From JANNRW01 sp031401815 (GTDB lineage: Bacteria > Desulfobacterota > Desulfuromonadia > Geobacterales > DSM-12255), in NCBI GenBank assembly GCA_031401815.1, contig JANNRW010000415.1, forward strand, positions 1 through 25,376: DNA of 25,376 nt. Reading direction: 5' to 3'. The notes beneath the pieces were generated by a model, which saw nothing but the letters and a program-made list of their open reading frames with translations, was not told the origin of the DNA and ran no database searches. Below, piece by piece: positions 23,971-25,376 of this stretch. The position numbers and the translations under genes were made by a program. Numbering within the stretch: position 1 is the stretch's first letter; each line of letters opens with the position of its first letter.

Positions 23971-25218
23971 ATGAACTTACAGGAACTGAAGGGTAAAAAA
24001 ATAAGCGAGCTGAATACTCTTGCCAGAGAGTTGAACATTGAAGGCGCTTCGGGAATGCGTAAGCAGGATCTTATTTTTGCGCTCCTCAATGCCCAGACAG
24101 AACAAAATGGCATGATTTTCGGCGAAGGTGTACTGGAAACGCTCCCTGATGGCTTCGGCTTCTTGCGCGCCCCGGACTATAATTATCTGCCCGGGCCTGA
24201 CGATATCTATGTCTCTCCGAGCCAGATCAGGCGCTTTAACCTCCATACCGGAGACACTGTCTCCGGGCAGATCCGCCCACCCAAGGAAGGAGAGCGTTAT
24301 TTCGCTTTATTAAAGGTGGAACAGGTCAACTTTGAATCTCCTGATGTAGCAAGGGACAAGATTTTCTTCGACAATCTCACCCCGCTCTATCCTGATGAAA
24401 AACTGATTCTGGAGACCGCGCCTGACAATATGTCGATGCGGGTCATGGAGCTTACTGCCCCTATCGGGAAGGGGCAACGGGGGCTAATTGTCGCGCCTCC
24501 CCGAACCGGCAAGACCATGCTTCTGCAAAATATCGCAAACTCGATTGCAGCCAACCATCCGGAAGTATATCTGATAGTTCTTCTTATCGACGAGCGACCG
24601 GAAGAGGTTACCGACATGCAGCGCTCCGTTAACGGCGAGGTAGTCTCGTCAACCTTTGACGAGCCGGCTTCCCGTCACGTCCAGGTAGCAGAGATGGTCA
24701 TTGAAAAAGCGAAACGACTGGTCGAGCACAAGCGGGATGTAGTAATTCTTCTTGATTCAATCACCCGTCTGGCAAGAGCCTACAATACTGTCATCCCTCC
24801 GTCAGGCAAAATTTTGTCCGGGGGGGTCGATTCAAATGCCCTGCACAAGCCGAAACGCTTTTTTGGTGCTGCCCGCAACATCGAAGAGGGTGGCTCCCTG
24901 ACCATTATTGCAACTGCCCTTATTGATACCGGCAGTAAAATGGATGAGGTAATCTTCGAGGAGTTCAAGGGGACAGGCAACATGGAGCTCCATCTTGATC
25001 GCAAACTTGTGGAGAGACGGACTTTCCCGGCGATCGACATCAACAAGTCCGGCACTCGCAAGGAAGAGCTGCTTGTCGAGAAGGTTGCTCTTAATCGCAC
25101 CTGGATTCTTCGAAAGGTGATTCATCCGATGAACGTTGTTGACAGTATGGAGTTTTTGATTGACAAGCTCTCCGAGACCAAGAGTAATCAGGCGTTTCTT
25201 GATTCAATGAGCAAATAG
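23971..25218 (+). CDS. rho: Transcription termination factor Rho
   Basis: 415 residues from the ATG at 23971 (MNLQELKGKKISELNTLARE), with AGGAG 5 nt upstream; the frame extends 61 codons further without a proper start. Rho is a hexameric RNA-dependent ATPase and helicase that ends transcription. The N-terminal helix domain is at about 1-45. The RNA-binding cold-shock-like domain is at about 48-120, with DGFGFLRAPDYNYLPGPDDI. The ATPase core follows: Walker A APPRTGKT (about 175-182), IDERPEEVTDMQRSV, Walker B VVILLDSITRLARAY (about 257-271), the Q-loop GGVDSNAL, and GSLTIIATALIDTGSKMDEV. Complete, with normal length and no insertion domain. Confidence 0.97.
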   Translation: MNLQELKGKKISELNTLARELNIEGASGMRKQDLIFALLNAQTEQNGMIFGEGVLETLPDGFGFLRAPDYNYLPGPDDIYVSPSQIRRFNLHTGDTVSGQIRPPKEGERYFALLKVEQVNFESPDVARDKIFFDNLTPLYPDEKLILETAPDNMSMRVMELTAPIGKGQRGLIVAPPRTGKTMLLQNIANSIAANHPEVYLIVLLIDERPEEVTDMQRSVNGEVVSSTFDEPASRHVQVAEMVIEKAKRLVEHKRDVVILLDSITRLARAYNTVIPPSGKILSGGVDSNALHKPKRFFGAARNIEEGGSLTIIATALIDTGSKMDEVIFEEFKGTGNMELHLDRKLVERRTFPAIDINKSGTRKEELLVEKVALNRTWILRKVIHPMNVVDSMEFLIDKLSETKSNQAFLDSMSK

Positions 25219-25262
25219 GATTGCTGAACAGAAATGGGTCTGCGACATAAAAATGTGATTTC

Positions 25263-25291
25263 TTGACGCCACTCTTTTTTTGCCCTATTAT
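25263..25291 (+). promoter_or_regulatory. Strong sigma-70 promoter after rho
   Basis: TTGACG, a 17-bp spacer with a T-run, then TATTAT (25286-25291). It drives the gene beginning at 25330. The -10 lies inside the inverted repeat at 25283-25322. Confidence 0.65.
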
Positions 25292-25322
25292 CTTGTTGAC
25301 TGCAAGCAACAAGATAATAGGG
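25283..25322. promoter_or_regulatory. Perfect 16-bp inverted repeat over -10 and leader
   Basis: CCCTATTATCTTGTTG (25283-25298) and CAACAAGATAATAGGG (25307-25322) are exact complements around an 8-nt spacer. The left arm contains the -10 box and the right arm abuts the GGGGGTGG ribosome site. It could be an operator, or a hairpin that hides the ribosome site in read-through transcripts while transcripts starting at the local promoter lack most of the left arm. Confidence 0.75.
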
Positions 25323-25329
25323 GGTGGTT

Positions 25330-25376
25330 ATGAGTGAGACATTTTCGAGCTTGGAAAAGAAGAGGGAACAACTCTA
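25330..25376 (+). CDS. Start of an unidentified gene
   Basis: Fifteen complete codons, MSETFSSLEKKREQL, running off the window edge. A strong ribosome site (GGGGGTGG) precedes the ATG. The opening resembles N-termini of DUF6788-type small proteins that occur near transposase genes in Geobacter-like genomes, but this is too short to decide. Confidence 0.45.
   Translation, partial: MSETFSSLEKKREQL

Overview
The window looks like part of the chromosome of a Geobacter-like bacterium (Desulfuromonadia/Geobacterales). This is inferred from the gene families: a roughly 990-residue NAD-glutamate dehydrogenase, a large secreted protein with a dockerin-like tail of the type common in Geobacter, a lipoprotein with a cohesin-like C-terminus, a hybrid-cluster-protein-associated redox module, and many short-unit repeat palindromes between genes. 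No rRNA, tRNA or CRISPR array was seen.

Layout. Positions 1-1825 (minus strand) hold two gene fragments joined out of frame: the N-terminal part of a GH13 alpha-amylase-family protein and an internal piece of a TraB/GumN-family protein. Positions 1826-2424 hold only repeats: a palindromic REP-like element and a MITE-like element of about 160 bp. Positions 2425-3658 are a three-gene plus-strand operon (CxxC redox-disulfide protein, CGCPG-motif Fe-S-type protein, hemerythrin) behind a probable HcpR/FNR-type operator, which suggests nitrosative or oxygen stress. Next, on the minus strand, come a small antitoxin-like protein, a winged-helix regulator split by a 168-bp MITE, and NAD-glutamate dehydrogenase. 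A DUF2721 membrane protein and glucose-6-phosphate isomerase converge on a shared terminator.

Positions 10151-17368 (minus strand) are a two-gene exported-protein operon. The first gene encodes a protein of about 2013 residues: signal peptide, N-terminal sandwich domain, three chitobiase-like repeats, about twelve carboxypeptidase-regulatory-like repeats and a C-terminal dockerin. The second encodes a lipoprotein with a cohesin-like domain. The simplest reading is that the lipoprotein anchors the large protein to the cell surface by a cohesin-dockerin contact outside any cellulosome. Positions 17785-19313 are a toxin-antitoxin graveyard: one intact ParE/RelE-type pair flanked by two related ORF relics, then a VapB-like antitoxin with a VapC cut to 27 codons that runs into a YkgJ-like cysteine-cluster gene.

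Positions 19414-23707 are the histidine genes hisC-hisB-hisH-hisA-hisF-hisE. hisG, hisD and hisI are not in the window. Short-unit repeat hairpins occupy the hisB-hisH and hisA-hisF gaps, which are both 96 nt. Then comes rho, with a strong promoter and a leader of about 200 nt, and the start of a further gene (25330 onward) whose -10 box and ribosome binding site lie in a perfect 16-bp inverted repeat.
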